Assembly: GCA_030435675.1 (NCBI GenBank)
Contig: CM059623.1
Span: 2,506,012 to 2,570,011 of the forward strand
Length of the DNA stretch: 64,000 bases
Reading direction: 5' to 3'
Source: Steinernema hermaphroditum
Taxonomy: Eukaryota; Nematoda; Chromadorea; Rhabditida; Steinernematidae
The position numbers and the translations under genes are program-made. Every line of letters begins with the position of its first letter. Position 1 is the first letter of the stretch. This document shows, one piece after another, positions 11,581 through 23,270 of the stretch. Below the pieces are notes generated by a model, which did not search any database, was not told the DNA's origin, and saw nothing but the letters and a program-made list of their open reading frames with translations.

Positions 11581-13149
11581 TTAATGACGTCCTCGTCTTG
11601 ACCTGACTGCTCCAAGCGTGAATCCGTTACCCGTACGGCTGCTAATGTGATCTAGTTCATCCAGAGCTTCGCGGTGTTCTGCCGATTGTATTTCTGCTGA
11701 AACAGTCGACTACAGTGAGAGCTTTGCAGCGAAAGACACTTACAAGGGAAGAACTTTATATAGCCTTCGACAACTTCGCGCGTCTGGACATCCTTCATCA
11801 CATACTTTATGTTACCGCGGCACTGAAATTGAACGAATTACACAAAACAGTGTAACAGGATAAAGGCTGCAGAGAGCTTACATTAGGGCACTGAGGAGCG
11901 GGGTTAGGAACGCCGATTGGTCCAACCAGCATCGACATGCATCCGGCGCAGAATCGGTGCGCACATGGGTAAAGGCTGCAGAAAGACGTCGTCGGGAAAG
12001 GGTGTCACCAGAACTCACACGACAGGATTATGGAGCAGTTCCAAACAGATCGAGCACTGAAGTGCGCTGCCGAGCGTGTTCAGCAGATTGCGCACCTTCT
12101 CGGGCATCTCTCCTCCAGGGTTCACGGCGTCCAAAGCGTTGTAGAGCGCTTTGCGCTCAGCTTCTTGTGCCTTCCGCTCTTCTTCTTCTAACCGCTGGCG
12201 CTTCCTCGACGGATATTTGGTGTTCCCCTCGGCGATAGTCGAGGAAAGTGTGATCGGTTCGCTCGACGACCCAGCGCCCTGGCTGAGGACGACCTCCGAG
12301 CGGGCGGTAGGTATGACTGAGGCGTGCTTCACTTCGCCGATAATTTCAATTCCGTTCATGGTGGATCGCCGCGATGATCGAGTAGAGGAAGAAACAGTAG
12401 AGTTCTCAAGGTTGAAACTTGCGGAAAGCACTGAAACAGAGCAGTTAGTAAACAAAAAATATGGTTCAGCACTCACGCATTCTGGTACTTGCTTGTCCTC
12501 CTCTGCACACTAGGCCGATAAGGTCTCCATCTTTCATGATGTGTCTCGCCTCACCAATTCGTATCCCATTGATGAATGTTCCGTTACTGCTGTTGTCAGT
12601 GAGACAATACTGATATTCGTTATTCACAACGTTTCTTACAATTTGACAGTGAACCATCGACAAAACTGTGGTTTTTGGGAGAGCTATAGTGCATTCTGAA
12701 AAGGGGTGTAATTAGGATACTGAAGAATACGGTATTATGCTATGCAGAGCACTTCATACAACCGCTTAATTCCTAGCAGCCGCGCAGAATAATGTCTGGA
12801 GACACAAAAATACTCGGAATCAACCGATATGAAGAGAAAACACAAAGAGTGATGTCTAAAGACAATCCTACAATCGCACGTCTATAGTCTGCGTATCTGT
12901 AGACTTACTTTTATTACGTCCGAAACTGATGAAGCTAACGTGTTCTGGAATCTCGATGTCTTTCACTTCTTTCCTCACATGATCATGGAGACGAATCCGG
13001 ATCTTTTTTGCTTGCGGCCCCGCTAGACTGTCATCACTAGACACTCCGTTACGACGATTAGCTGGAATATTAATCAGCATCCCTTCCATGCATATTTGCG
13101 AAGAGAAAGTCGCAGTAGTTGACGGCGTCTGTTCTCCTGCGACAGACAT
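11581..13149 (-). CDS. chfr-1: CHFR-like FHA-RING E3 ubiquitin ligase, 386 aa
   Basis: Six exons join in frame on the minus strand: 13149-12909, 12695-12477, 12430-12019, 11975-11882, 11822-11744 and 11696-11581. Residues about 65-150 form an FHA phosphothreonine-binding domain (ISFGRN, LSMVHCQI, NSSNGTFING). After a basic/Glu-rich helix comes a RING finger (CSICLELLHNPVV, PCAHRFCAGC, CPNCRG) whose tail, REVVEGYIKFFP, matches the CHFR pattern of NLVEAYLIQHP. CHFR is a mitotic checkpoint ubiquitin ligase. The protein ends about 45 residues after the RING, so the C-terminal cysteine-rich and PBZ zinc-finger regions of vertebrate CHFR are absent. An RNF8-type ligase is the alternative, but the RING tail favours CHFR. 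Confidence 0.85.
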
Positions 13150-13386
13150 TACACGAACGCCAAAGTTAGCACCGAGGTATTAGTAACAGTAAGTGAGGTT
13201 TAACACCTGAAAAATATCTAGGAAGATCGGAATTGACATGAACAGAAATGGAAAACGTCCGAAACGTGGGGTCTATCAAGGCGGCAGACAAGTAAATGTA
13301 AAAATGGTTATTCTGGAGTGTGAAACCTCACACATGGTAAAAACTATAACAATCAACAACAAACAAGAGGGATAACAACAATAATG

Positions 13387-14661
13387 TCACTGAGAATACG
13401 CCCGAACTACGGCTGTGGCGAATGTGTCAAACTGCTCGCGGGTTAAAAACGACACTCTTCGGTAGGCGAGGAATGTTTCGCCGTCTTTCACAGTCGAATG
13501 GAACTTGCTGTCCTTGTCGAGCTCATGGTGGACGGGATAGTTGAAGTACGGAAACGAGCCTTCGGGAAGGACCTAAAACAGACGTAAGTAGCCATGATTT
13601 GAAAAAGATACTTGCCTGGAAGAGCAACTCCTCCTCCGGATTGTCAAAAATCACATCCGCCTGAGTCAAAGCTTTCGCCGCCAGCTGCTTCTTCTTTCCC
13701 TTGCCCTTCTTTTTCGATTGTCCCTGGGCGCGAGGTCCAGCAACCGTGTCGGCGTCAGGGATGTTTCCAAGACGAATTTTCGAGATGACAATAATCTCCT
13801 TGTAGTCGAACTGGGGGCCGCTAGACTTCATGTCTTCTCTGTAATTATACATTCCCTAGACAAAGAAGCAACACGATCGTGCTTACACCAAGGCGTTAAA
13901 ACTCGGTCCACAAATAGCTGTGGGAAAGTTCAGCATGCGCTCATTGATCAGCACCCCGATGCGCTTCTTCTCGGGCGCTTCACGACCCAATCGTTCGATT
14001 CGCTGAACGATGTTGTTTTCGCCGTGCTTCTTCGCCTTTTCAACCAAAAACTTCAGCAACTTTCCATAGACCTTTCCTTTGCCGCCGAGTTCCAGGATGG
14101 ATACAACGCCGTACAAGACGCCATCATCCTCTTCGTCAAGTTCTTCTTCGGGTGTCACAAAAACACATCCAAACGGCGCCTGACCGATGATTCCACCGAC
14201 AAGCGCGTTCGTGCTCACTTCTCCCTTGAGGAACATTTGCGACAACATGTTCGTGATACCTTCACGATCTTCTTCGGACGGAGGCAACGCTTCGAAGTCC
14301 ATGTTCACGGTTCCGCTGTTCAAGTCATCCATCAGATCTTCATCGTGGTCGCTTTCGTCCTCTTCATCGTCATCATCGGCCTCCTCTTGATCTTCAGCAT
14401 CTTCGCCATTGGCTTCAGGCTCTTCCACAACTTCTTCATCGTCTTCGTCTTCAACATCCTCTTCACTTTCCGGTTCTTCAACAGGTTCTTCCTTTTTCTT
14501 TTCGACTAGAACCGAATTGATCAAGTACAGCTTCGGGCAAAGCCAGGCTTACTTTTGGGGACAGGTTTCTTGACACTGAGCTTTCGCTTGATCTTCTTTT
14601 TGAGTCCCTTGACATCCTTCTTACGCTTCGCGAGCTTCTTTTTTGGTACGGAAGGTGGCAT
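13387..14661 (-). CDS. BCCIP / BCP1 family protein
   Basis: Exons run 14661 to about 14553, about 14506 to 13890, about 13858 to 13616, and about 13572 to 13387. The N-terminus is Lys-rich (KKKLAKRKK) and nuclear-localisation-like. It is followed by a long Glu/Asp run, then the BCP1 core (VNMDFEALPPSEEDREGI, GCVFV, INERMLNFPTAICGPSFNAL) and a conserved C-terminus (FPYFNYPVHHELDKDSKFH, AYRRVSFLTREQF). Yeast Bcp1 and human BCCIP act in nuclear export and in ribosomal protein uL14 chaperoning; BCCIP also binds BRCA2 and p21. The last intron uses a GC donor (CAG|GCAAGT) and a TTTTAG acceptor. No GT donor restores the frame. Confidence 0.88.
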
Positions 14662-15243
14662 TTTCGTGACTGAAACGGTGATGGGATGTACGAGATCAGC
14701 TGAAGCTCAATGGGCTTCTAGATCTTCGCGACAGGCACGAAAAATAATAACGGCATATTTCCAGGAAAAAAACGCGAACAAATGAGTCGCATACGACCAC
14801 CAAAGGTCAAGGAAGACAGTCACTGTCGCAAATGCGCAGAACAGGCAGACTAAGACAGGAGGCGGCATTTACAGAGCAGATGTGGGACGCAAACAGACTG
14901 ACTAAACGATTAGAAACGTCTGAGAGACGTCCCGATTACATAGCCTGAATCCATGGAAAACAAGCAAAGTCGACCCCTCTTGAAGCTCTCGCGGGCAAAG
15001 GGCGATTAAGATGAATACAGTACTGGATTCGAAAGTAGCATGGCGGTCGTGTCGAGACCCACTTTGACTGAGGCTGATTTTATGAGACTTCAATTGAAGG
15101 AAGGATGCTTTCGAATTGAGCAATTTTTTAGGGAGTTCGAGGAATTCTGGCAAACGACGTGAAGTTCAATCTCAATTGAGGCGCAAACAGTTTTATACGA
15201 ATGAAACAGTGTGAAACAACTGTCACAACAAAAAACAAACACT
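14662..15243. other. Intergenic region between BCCIP and the IQ-motif gene
   Basis: No convincing gene. It holds the BCCIP upstream region and about 200 bases of AT-rich 3' flank before the next minus-strand gene ends. A short open frame at 14902-15153 (minus) has no domain or splice context. Confidence 0.5.
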
Positions 15244-16263
15244 TTATCGTAGGTCCTTGAACTCTTCCTTCAGATTCTCAATCTCCAGCTTTTCCATCTT
15301 CTGCTCGAACAGTTGTTGACCTTTCGCGACTCCTCGAAGTCCCCCGAACGGTGTCCTACTTAGGGAATCGCCCTTTTCAAGGAGGATATCCATATTGCGG
15401 ATTTCTAAGAAACACGATTAACACATACATCTAAATCAATCAAGTACCTTTTAAGGTGTTCATGTTGTTTTTAAGTGATTTTATGAGTCTTTCACGGCGA
15501 GCAAACTCGCAAATGTCGCTATCTAGCCCCAAGTCCTTGCTAGCAATCTGAACTTCTCCACTAAAGAGCTATCTGGAAGGCAACACTACCTTGAAGCGAA
15601 CAGTCTCCAGATCGGTTCTTCGCAGAACATATTTTCCACCAAGCCGTTCGGCCACCTTTCCTAGAAGTTCCACCCTTTTGAGCCCCTCGAATTCGGTCCA
15701 TTTCTGCTTGATACGACCTTCTTGGGCACGCTTCACGTTTAAGCGCATCTACACATTAGCGAGTTGTGGCAGAAGTGGGGCATCGGAGTAACTGACCACT
15801 TTTTGGATCTTCTTCGCTGCCTCGTTTCTCGTACGCTCCCAGTCAGCCCTTGCGAGTCTCTCCATAGGCGTTAGGATCACTTTTTCGCTTTCAGGACGCC
15901 TACTTTCGCGTTCCAAGTAGGAACTGGCGTCTCCAGAGGGCATATTTACGATTTGCTCGTATTTCATGGTTTCGTAGGCACGGGAACGGCGGAGGCTTTC
16001 GAGGCGTTCGATTAGGGCGTCGTTGCTTCGGAGAATTGAGTCAATCTTGGGCTCTTCTTCTTCGCGAGTTGTCAGACTGTCTAGCCTAGACATGCACTTA
16101 TTTAGGATCTTGTATATGCCGCCTTTCTTTCAGGTTCAACATCGATATCCCCTCAATTCTAGGGATTCGACACTTACATCTTCTGAATCTCCGCCATCTC
16201 CTTCCCTCGGTAACGTCGCCATGCCAGCTGAATAGTCCTCGCAGCGTCGTCCAACGAGTCCAT
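15244..16263 (-). CDS. IQ-motif coiled-coil protein, uncharacterised
   Basis: The start ATG at 16263 opens an exon encoding AARTIQLAWRRYRGKE, a clear IQ calmodulin-binding motif, which ends at GTAAGT. The next exon (about 16084-15800) begins after TGTCTAG and is mostly alpha-helical and charged, with a second IQ-like stretch AAKKIQKV. Later exons encode VKRAQEGRIKQKWTEFEG and a Glu/Lys-rich C-terminal coiled coil ending KEEFKDLR. I do not recognise a named family. The gene is divergent from the kinesin-II adaptor KAP3, with only 258 bp between start codons, so the two may share regulation. A ciliary role is possible but rests only on that neighbour. Confidence 0.65.
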
Positions 16264-16521
16264 GACCACATTCGGGCCACACAATGGTCACTAATGGCAG
16301 TTTCGCATCTCCATAGCAACCCTTTTCCGTCACAACAGCTGACCCGAATAGTCTCGCGGCGACTACCCTTAAGGGCGCCGTTCCTACTGTAATTTCGCCG
16401 CCTGCGCACATCTGTCCACGTCTCCTCAGAGCAAACAGCGCCGTCGAACAAGAGTAACCAATGGCTCTCTCGTAACTCCAACTTCCAGCCTGTACATAGT
16501 CTTTTCACACTGGGAGTGCCA
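16264..16521. promoter_or_regulatory. Shared divergent promoter between IQ-motif gene and KAP3
   Basis: Only 258 bp separate the ATG at 16263 (minus) from the ATG at 16522 (plus). The segment contains ATGGTCACTAATGGCAG and GTTGCTATGGAGATGC-type sequence. CCATAGCAACC at about 16311-16321 resembles the RFX/DAF-19 X-box half-site (GTYNCCATRGYAAC-like), which drives ciliary genes such as KAP3 in nematodes. The X-box assignment is by eye. Confidence 0.45.
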
Positions 16522-19500
16522 ATGAAATCGGCGTCGCTGGATCGCTATCGATCGCGCAGGTCAGTTTTCCGCTATCTCTTTCCTGTAATTCCCGTTTTCA
16601 GTGCCACAAACATCAGAAATGTGGAAATCGACGCTCATTCCACCGATTCGGCTATTGTGGTACGCTATGAGTCCGGAAGCGAAGGGAAACATCAGTCTGT
16701 GTAAGTCAGTTACATTTTACAAGCTGTCTGTCACTGGCATGCCTCAAGTGGTCGTCGTTTAGACGAGTAATAAATATGTTCCAATCTGGCTCTTTCGCAT
16801 AAATTTCCTTATAACCGTCTACAGCCCCTTATAACCGTCTCTGTATCGTCTGCAATGGCCTTTCGGCCGTCTAAACTGAAGTTAGACAGCGAAAAACACG
16901 TCTGTAGACATGCTTCCGTCTTTGTGCACCCACCGTGCATGATTGTTTTGTCTACATAGCGTTGCTGATCTCTAGGTGCCTGCATTCTGGGTTGCTAGGA
17001 ATACTGCAGCGGTCGATTTTTCATTTCGTTTTGCACATGGGAGATAATATGGGGGGCATGGCAGACTAGAGAAGTTTCTAGGCAATCATGCGTCTCGTGT
17101 AAAGTGGTACCGATCGCCTTCAAACGGTTTCACACAATAAAAACCTGATGATATGCATCTTCTAAGCTTAGAATTTCAGAATCCAGCTGAAAGACCTGAA
17201 CAAGGCGGTCGACGTTGGCGCCTTGTCAAGACACGTCTTATCAAAATGCTCAATTATTCCCGAACATCGCCTCGTAGACGTGGAGCAGATCATCTACTAT
17301 CTTCAGAAGAGAGCCCAGTCCACCCAAAGAACGAGCTTCAGTTTCCAGAGCTCCGTGGACGATGCTGATATTCCTGGAGGTCAAAGTGCCTCGATCGATG
17401 AGTTAGAGGTGTGTTCTTTTCTTGCATAACATGAGATTCGCTTGCGATATTTAGGACTACGTTGAAATGCTCTCAGACGACGAAGAAAAGGTCAAAGGAG
17501 CAGCTCTGATTCTGCAGCTATCCCGAAACATCCAGAACCTGGAGAACCTCATTGAAAATGGTAGGCACGTTTAGCCTTGTCACCTGTATTTTTTCTCGTT
17601 TTCAGAGCCTCTCATGGGAGCGCTTGCTCGAGTATTCCGGGAAGACTGGAAGAAGAACTTCGACTTGGCTACAAACATCGCCAACATCTTCGTTCAGCTC
17701 TCCAAATATCACGAATTTCAACCGATCATATCGCATTTCAAGGTAGTGATTGGGTTAGAACAGCGTATCATGAGAAATATTGCGTAGATTGGCGCCCTCT
17801 CCATGCAAGTGATCGAATACGAGTTGAAGAGGTGGGAGCTGTGGAAAGTGGAGGTGAAGAAGTCGGCTGAAAATGCGAGAAAGAAGTGGGAGTTGGCAAT
17901 AGCGAAGCAGGACCGACTTGTGGCTGGTAGGTGAAGAACATTTCGATGTGTTTTATATGTGTTTGATGTCAGCCTGCCTCCAAATCCTTCTCCATCTCTC
18001 CACAGACACCAAAGTCGAGTTCAAGATGGTCAATCGAGGGTTAGTCCACATGCTCACCTCGTGCCTGGACCACACATCTGCTCCGAATCTGCTCCTTGTC
18101 ACCGTCGCCTTCCTGTTAAAACTAAGCGCATTTCTGGAGAACAAAGACGCCATGGCGCTAACCAACGTGGTGGAGAAGTGTGTTCCACTCTTCAACATCA
18201 AGAATCGGGAATTGAACGGACTCATCGTTCGGTTAATGTTCAACTTATCGTTCGATTCCGTTCTTCGGGGGAGGATGGTCACCGCTGGACTCGTCGGCTA
18301 CGTAGCTCCCGAGATTAAGGACGACCAAGTGGCTATGAAGCTGTTCTATCAGCTCAGTGTCAACGACGACGCCAAAGCGATGACCACTTTTACGGATTGT
18401 ATTGAAATTGTAAGTTGTGGTAGCGGGTTGTACATAGTGAAGTCAGGGCTTGGGTGGAAGCTGAGTTAGGCCATACAGCCCTGATTATATTTTACATCTA
18501 GAATAATCCGTGCAATTTCAGATCATGCGCCAAATCCTGGAAGGCGGCGCGAGCCGAACCGTCAAAGCCATCCTGATCAATATTTCCTTGGAAAAACGCA
18601 ACGCTCAGTTGGTTTGTGGGGCCGACGGCCAAGGCCTGGATCTCGTCATGGGTCTAGCGTTGGAAAACACCGACATCCTCATGATGAAGGCCATTCGAAA
18701 CATCGCCTCGCATCACGGACCCACGCAGGACAACTTCGCCAAATGGGTGCCCGATCTGGCTACAGTAGTCCTCGACTACTGCGAACAAACTGACTCTCAT
18801 CACTACTGCTTCGGCGTCGAGTGCCTTGGGACCATGGCTCAACTTGTTACGATAGAATGGTCACAATTGGAACAGACGCCGAGGCTTATGAAGTGGATCG
18901 AAACGAAGCTGGAGTTGTCGAACACGCCGAGGGAAGCTGGCGTGACCCATCCCGGGGAGCGGAGCTTCGCCACGGCCAGCGACGAGCTAGTTCTCCAGAT
19001 TTTGATTCTCTTGGGCACGATGGCGACTCATCTCGAGTCGGCCCGATTTGTAGTGCCTCTAGTGGATCATCTTATCAAGATTTTGAAGGGTAAACAGAAT
19101 GCATATGCATCATGTTATAATGAAAGTGTTGTAGCGAAACAAGAAGACGACGAGATGGTTATCCAGATTGTGTACATCTTCCATGGCCTTCTGAAACATC
19201 GCGAATTCGGCGATAGGCTGGTCAATAGGGATAGTGACATTGTGGCATATCTTATTGACCTCATGTACGATAGAAATGCTCCGATTAGGGCTATTTGTGA
19301 TGAAGCTCTGCAGGTCATAGCTGTAAGTAGATTGCCTGGAGACTGGCACACTCAATATCTGATCGAAAACCTCTTTTTAACTCATCGTGGCCTTTCAAGA
19401 TACCGTAATTTCCTTATTGGAACTCGAAATTACTCCCAGATGTCACTTGAGACGCCCTACTGTGCTCCTTATCCACTGGCTTCCAGGATTCCAACGAAGA

Positions 19501-19714
19501 ACTGCGCCGGCGCATCGATGGAGAACGCTTCAAGCACCACAACTCCCAGTGGCTGGAGATGGTGAGCCGCGAGAGCGACGATCTCCTCAGCGACGGCAAC
19601 GACGACGGTGATCTCTTCAACCCTCTGGTCGTCGGTGCCGAAGATCTCCTCGAAGATTTCGACGACGGCGCCGTCAACGATAGGCGTCGCGGCCAAAACT
19701 TCGACCACTTCTAA
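16522..19714 (+). CDS. kap-1: Kinesin-associated protein KAP3 (kinesin-II adaptor)
   Basis: The ATG at 16522 opens exon 1 (to 16559); about ten exons follow to TAA at 19712-19714. Recognisable blocks match animal KAP3 along its whole length: NVEIDAHSTDSAIVVRYE, VDVEQIIYYLQKRAQS, VKGAALILQLSRN, LMGALARVFREDWKKNFDLA, then armadillo repeats including DCIEI, NAPIRAICDEALQVIA, and FKHHNSQWLEMV near the end. KAP binds the KIF3 motor heterodimer and links kinesin-II to intraflagellar transport cargo. The glycine/tyrosine-rich tail of vertebrate KAP3 is replaced by a short acidic tail (LLEDFDDGAVNDRRRG). The second intron (about 16701-17172) is large and includes TAACCGTCT repeats. The next gene starts 199 bp downstream on the same strand. 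Confidence 0.93.
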
Positions 19715-19913
19715 TCTCATATCATAAGTGTGATCTCTGCTGTGCATTAATTAAAGCTTTACATTTTTGTGTGTATGTCTATTTGAGAAATCGTTTGGTT
19801 CACGATACCGTACTTTCTGTGCTATCGTCCGTAGGAACTAGCGGTGCCACACGCGTCGTTTCAAAAATCGTTTCTACTGTATATTTCACCTACTGCAAAA
19901 CTGTGTTTTCAGG

Positions 19914-21441
19914 ATGATTCGAAGCTTGGGCGAAGCCTGGCAGCGACCGCAAGGAAGAAGAGCTTGTCTGGCGGCACTGGCCTCCGGATGCTGCTCGGCC
20001 TTCCTCTTCTACTGCGTCTCCGTCACGAGGTCATTGGTGCTCACTGGAGCGACGTGGCTGTCGCTGTTCTCCTGCTTCTCGCTACTGTCGTCCATCATCT
20101 CGATGACCGCTTCGCATAAAGCGTCGGCAAAGTAAGTTACTTTCTTGTAGACAGCAGAATAGACTCTGGTTCCAGTCTGTGAGACAGGAAATAGACATCT
20201 GATGAGATTTTCGCTGATTATTCAAACGCTTGCAAGGGTGTGGTCAGGTCGTAGTCTACAGTCAGACAGTCTACAATCGTCAACTGCCTTTCAGACACTT
20301 TCCGTTGTGACTGGCTGTATGAGCGACTGCAATCGGTGTAGACAGGCTTGCAACCGTTCAGACATACTGTCTGTACTCTAAAATGCACCTGTATTGAAAC
20401 GCCATGTTTCAGATTCTCCTTCGGCTTGGCCCGAGCGCCTGTGCTGGCGGTCTTCGCCGCCACGATGCTCGCCCTTCTCTCCTCGTTCTTCATCCTGAAA
20501 GAAGCAGCCGAACGTCTCCTGGAAGGCGAACATCACATGCACCCGCATCCGCTGTTCATCTCCGGAGCTGTTGCCGCCGGAATCGCTCTCATGTTGGCCG
20601 CATACGCTCCGGACGCCCAACCCTTCCAGCACGTCCTGACCGTAGCCACGTCGTCGAGTCTCCAGGAGCACGCCGCCGACCTCTCCCACGCCGTCTGCTA
20701 TGTCGTTCCTGGTCTCTCGCGACTTCTCCTGCCTAGAATCAACGCCATGTCGCTTTTGGCGGGCATTACGGCGGTGTGCTGCGTGGCGACGCACTTCTTC
20801 GTCGAAGAGTTCCTCATGATCGACTCCGTTGTGGCCTTGATACTGTCGCTGTCCGTCTTCCTCACCATGTTGCCGCTGACGTGGTACACCGGCGAGATTC
20901 TACTCCAGACGAGTCCGCCACATATCCTCAACCAGCTAGACAGGTGGGAAACCGTTGTCTAAAGTTCAAATCTCTAACTATCTGACTGTTTAGATGTATA
21001 TCGGAAGCCTCCACTTGCGATGGCGTTTTGGAGCTGAAATCAGCACACTTCTGGCAACTCGATTTCGCCTCGATGGTCGGCACCGTCGACGTCCGTGTGA
21101 GACGGGACGCCGACGAGCAACTTGTGCTGAGCTACGTCACCGAGAAGCTCAGCAGTGTTGTCTCCATACTAACTGTTCAGGTACAGCGCAGCCGCTTTCA
21201 TCAGCGGTCTCATCGATTGTTTCAGGTCATGAAAGACGCAACGACCGCCTGGAGCGGCGTGATGCACAACTACGTGGTTCCAGGTATCCAAGCGCCGGCA
21301 CCAGTGGCCTACAACTACAACGGAATGTACCACGAAGTCAACCACCACGACAGTGGCCACGGACATTCACATTCCGGCGATCATGGTCACGGACATGGTC
21401 ACTCTCATGACCATCCCGATGGAGTTGTTCATCATCACTAA
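19914..21441 (+). CDS. toc-1: ZnT6-like cation diffusion facilitator (SLC30A6 / TOC-1)
   Basis: ATG at 19914 lies one base behind a GTGTTTTCAG acceptor. Exons are about 19914-20131, 20413-20943, 20995-21180 and 21226-21441. The product matches ZnT6 throughout: FSFGLARAPVLAVFAATML, FILKEAAERLLE, LQEHAADLSHAVC, TPPHILNQLDR-type and STCDGVLELKSAHFWQL in the cytoplasmic domain, ending in VVSILTVQVMKD. ZnT6 forms a heterodimer with ZnT5 in the early secretory pathway and is itself thought to be transport-inactive. Here TM5 has EHAADLSH rather than the HxxxD transport site, in line with that. The tail has a histidine-rich stretch (GHGHGHSHDH) not found in vertebrate ZnT6. The start lies 199 bp after KAP3 and the end 161 bp before COQ7, as expected for an operon. 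Confidence 0.92.
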
Positions 21442-21602
21442 TTTATTATCGAAATTGATTGTTTTATAGTAATTTAAGAGAACTATTGTTTGTGATATCG
21501 TTTTGGGTCGGGACTATGTCTTGTTTGGTGATTTCCCCAATGCTACTTGATGATTCTGTCTGTGTAAAGAGATTCACCTGGTGTCCTCGGATTAATTTTC
21601 AG

Positions 21603-23034
21603 ATGCAGCGCGTATTTGTGAGGTTCGCACATACGGCGGCGCAGCGACAGAAGCTTATTGAGAAAATCGTTCGCGTTGATCATGCTGGGGAGCTAGGTGC
21701 CGATCGAATCTACGCTGGGCAGATGGCGGTGTTGAGCGGTAAGCTTTTTGAGACTATTCGAAGCGGTCTATCTGTCTGAAAATAGTTAGATGTCTAGATG
21801 TCCGCAAATCGGTTATTTAGAAGGTGATCGATTTGTGTACTTGTTATGTTCTGTCTAGGGTGATCGTCTGTGTCTGCAAACAGGCATTTGCCTCGCTGAC
21901 CTACATGTTTGTCGGTGGTTCGGCTGTTTTACCCTTCACGTCCTTCTGCAAAGTTAATCAACGGATGTAATCCGCTTGCGCCCACGTTGACCCTTGTCCT
22001 CTTTATTATGCAAAGGTCGGCCCCTGCAACTGGCTGCGGCTGTCGGTCCCCAGCGATGCCACGCCGCTGCCCTTGTATCAATTGCGCGCCCCCCGAAAAC
22101 AACGCCATGACAGATGTCCATCGTGCCATTGATCGTCGCGGGCCATATAAGGCTCGAAGTGGCAGTGCGACTGCCTGCGACTAAAGAACACAGTGGACAT
22201 CTGCCGAATCGGAAATGTTCTCCTTGGACGAAACGGCGAGGCAGCGCCTTGAGAATTAACGTATGCATGAACGGGTGCGTGCAAACATGAAAGGAGCCGC
22301 TTCGGTTTACACGACTTGAACGACCGACGGAAAATGCATATGGCGGAACGGAAAAGTGGGACAGTCGAAAAAAACAGCAATTTATATGCATTTTTTGGCC
22401 GGAAGTACGTTGTAGACACGTTTATGTCTAGAAAGGACTGTCTACAGGAGATATTGTTGTCAGACATGAGGACTAACATTCCCTTCATGCAGACATGTAC
22501 TTTGCACACTTTTCATCACTATGTCTTCCAGGTCAACCGATTTCTTCGATCATCAAGCACATGTGGGATGAGGAGAAGGAACACCTGGACACGATGGAAC
22601 GTCTCTGCGCCAAGCACAGCGTGCCCCCAACCGTCTTCGCCCCCATCTTCAGCGTGGCCGCTTTCGCGCTTGGTAAGTCAACTGCGGACATCGGATGCGG
22701 CCTGAACCCTAATTGCGTATGCAGTCGGTAATGAAAGCGTAATTTAGGCGCTGGCACTGCGATGCTCGGCAAAGAGGGCGCCATGGCCTGCACGGTCGCC
22801 GTCGAAGAGCTCATCGGCAGACACTACAACGACCAGATTAAGGAGTTGATCGAAGACGATCCGGCTGCGCATAAGGATCTGCTGAAGACACTGACTCGCC
22901 TGCGCGACGAGGAACTCGAGCATCACGACACCGGCATCGAGAATGATGGACTGAAGGCGCCGATGTACGACGCGATGAAATGGGTGATCCAGACTGGATG
23001 CAAGGGCGCCATCTGGGTGTCAGAGAAAGTTTAG
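21603..23034 (+). CDS. clk-1: COQ7, 5-demethoxyubiquinone hydroxylase (CLK-1)
   Basis: Three exons, 21603-21738, 22532-22672 and 22748-23034, encode 187 aa. The ATG comes directly after TTTTCAG, the expected trans-splice site of a downstream operon gene. COQ7 is a mitochondrial di-iron enzyme that hydroxylates demethoxyubiquinone in coenzyme Q synthesis. The iron ligands are visible: VDHAGELGADRIYAGQ, DEEKEHLDTM, VAVEELIGRHYNDQ and RDEELEHHDTG. The short N-terminus (MQRVFVRFAHTAAQRQ) looks like a mitochondrial targeting peptide. The first intron is unusually large (793 nt) and contains GTCTAGAC-like motifs but no nested gene I can support. In C. elegans, as I recall, clk-1 sits in an operon with toc-1, and that order is kept here. 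Confidence 0.95.
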
Positions 23035-23270
23035 ACTTCGGGAAGATAAAACGTTCCATAGCGTCTTCATGTTATTGTACCCGGTAGTCAGTTGATCCCC
23101 ACTCATGAATGACCTATACTGTATGCAAAATTGTAGACAATCTCACGGATCGGCTGTTTATTCGTAGACACTGTGAGCATAGATCGGTCGGACAGAAGAA
23201 TTTACTTACCAGTAATATCGAAATCAGTCATCTATGATACATAAATATATTTACAATATATAGCTCATCT

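Noticed and set aside
13718..14509. 263-codon plus-strand frame rich in Phe/Leu
   Set aside because: It is the antisense shadow of the acidic BCCIP exon.
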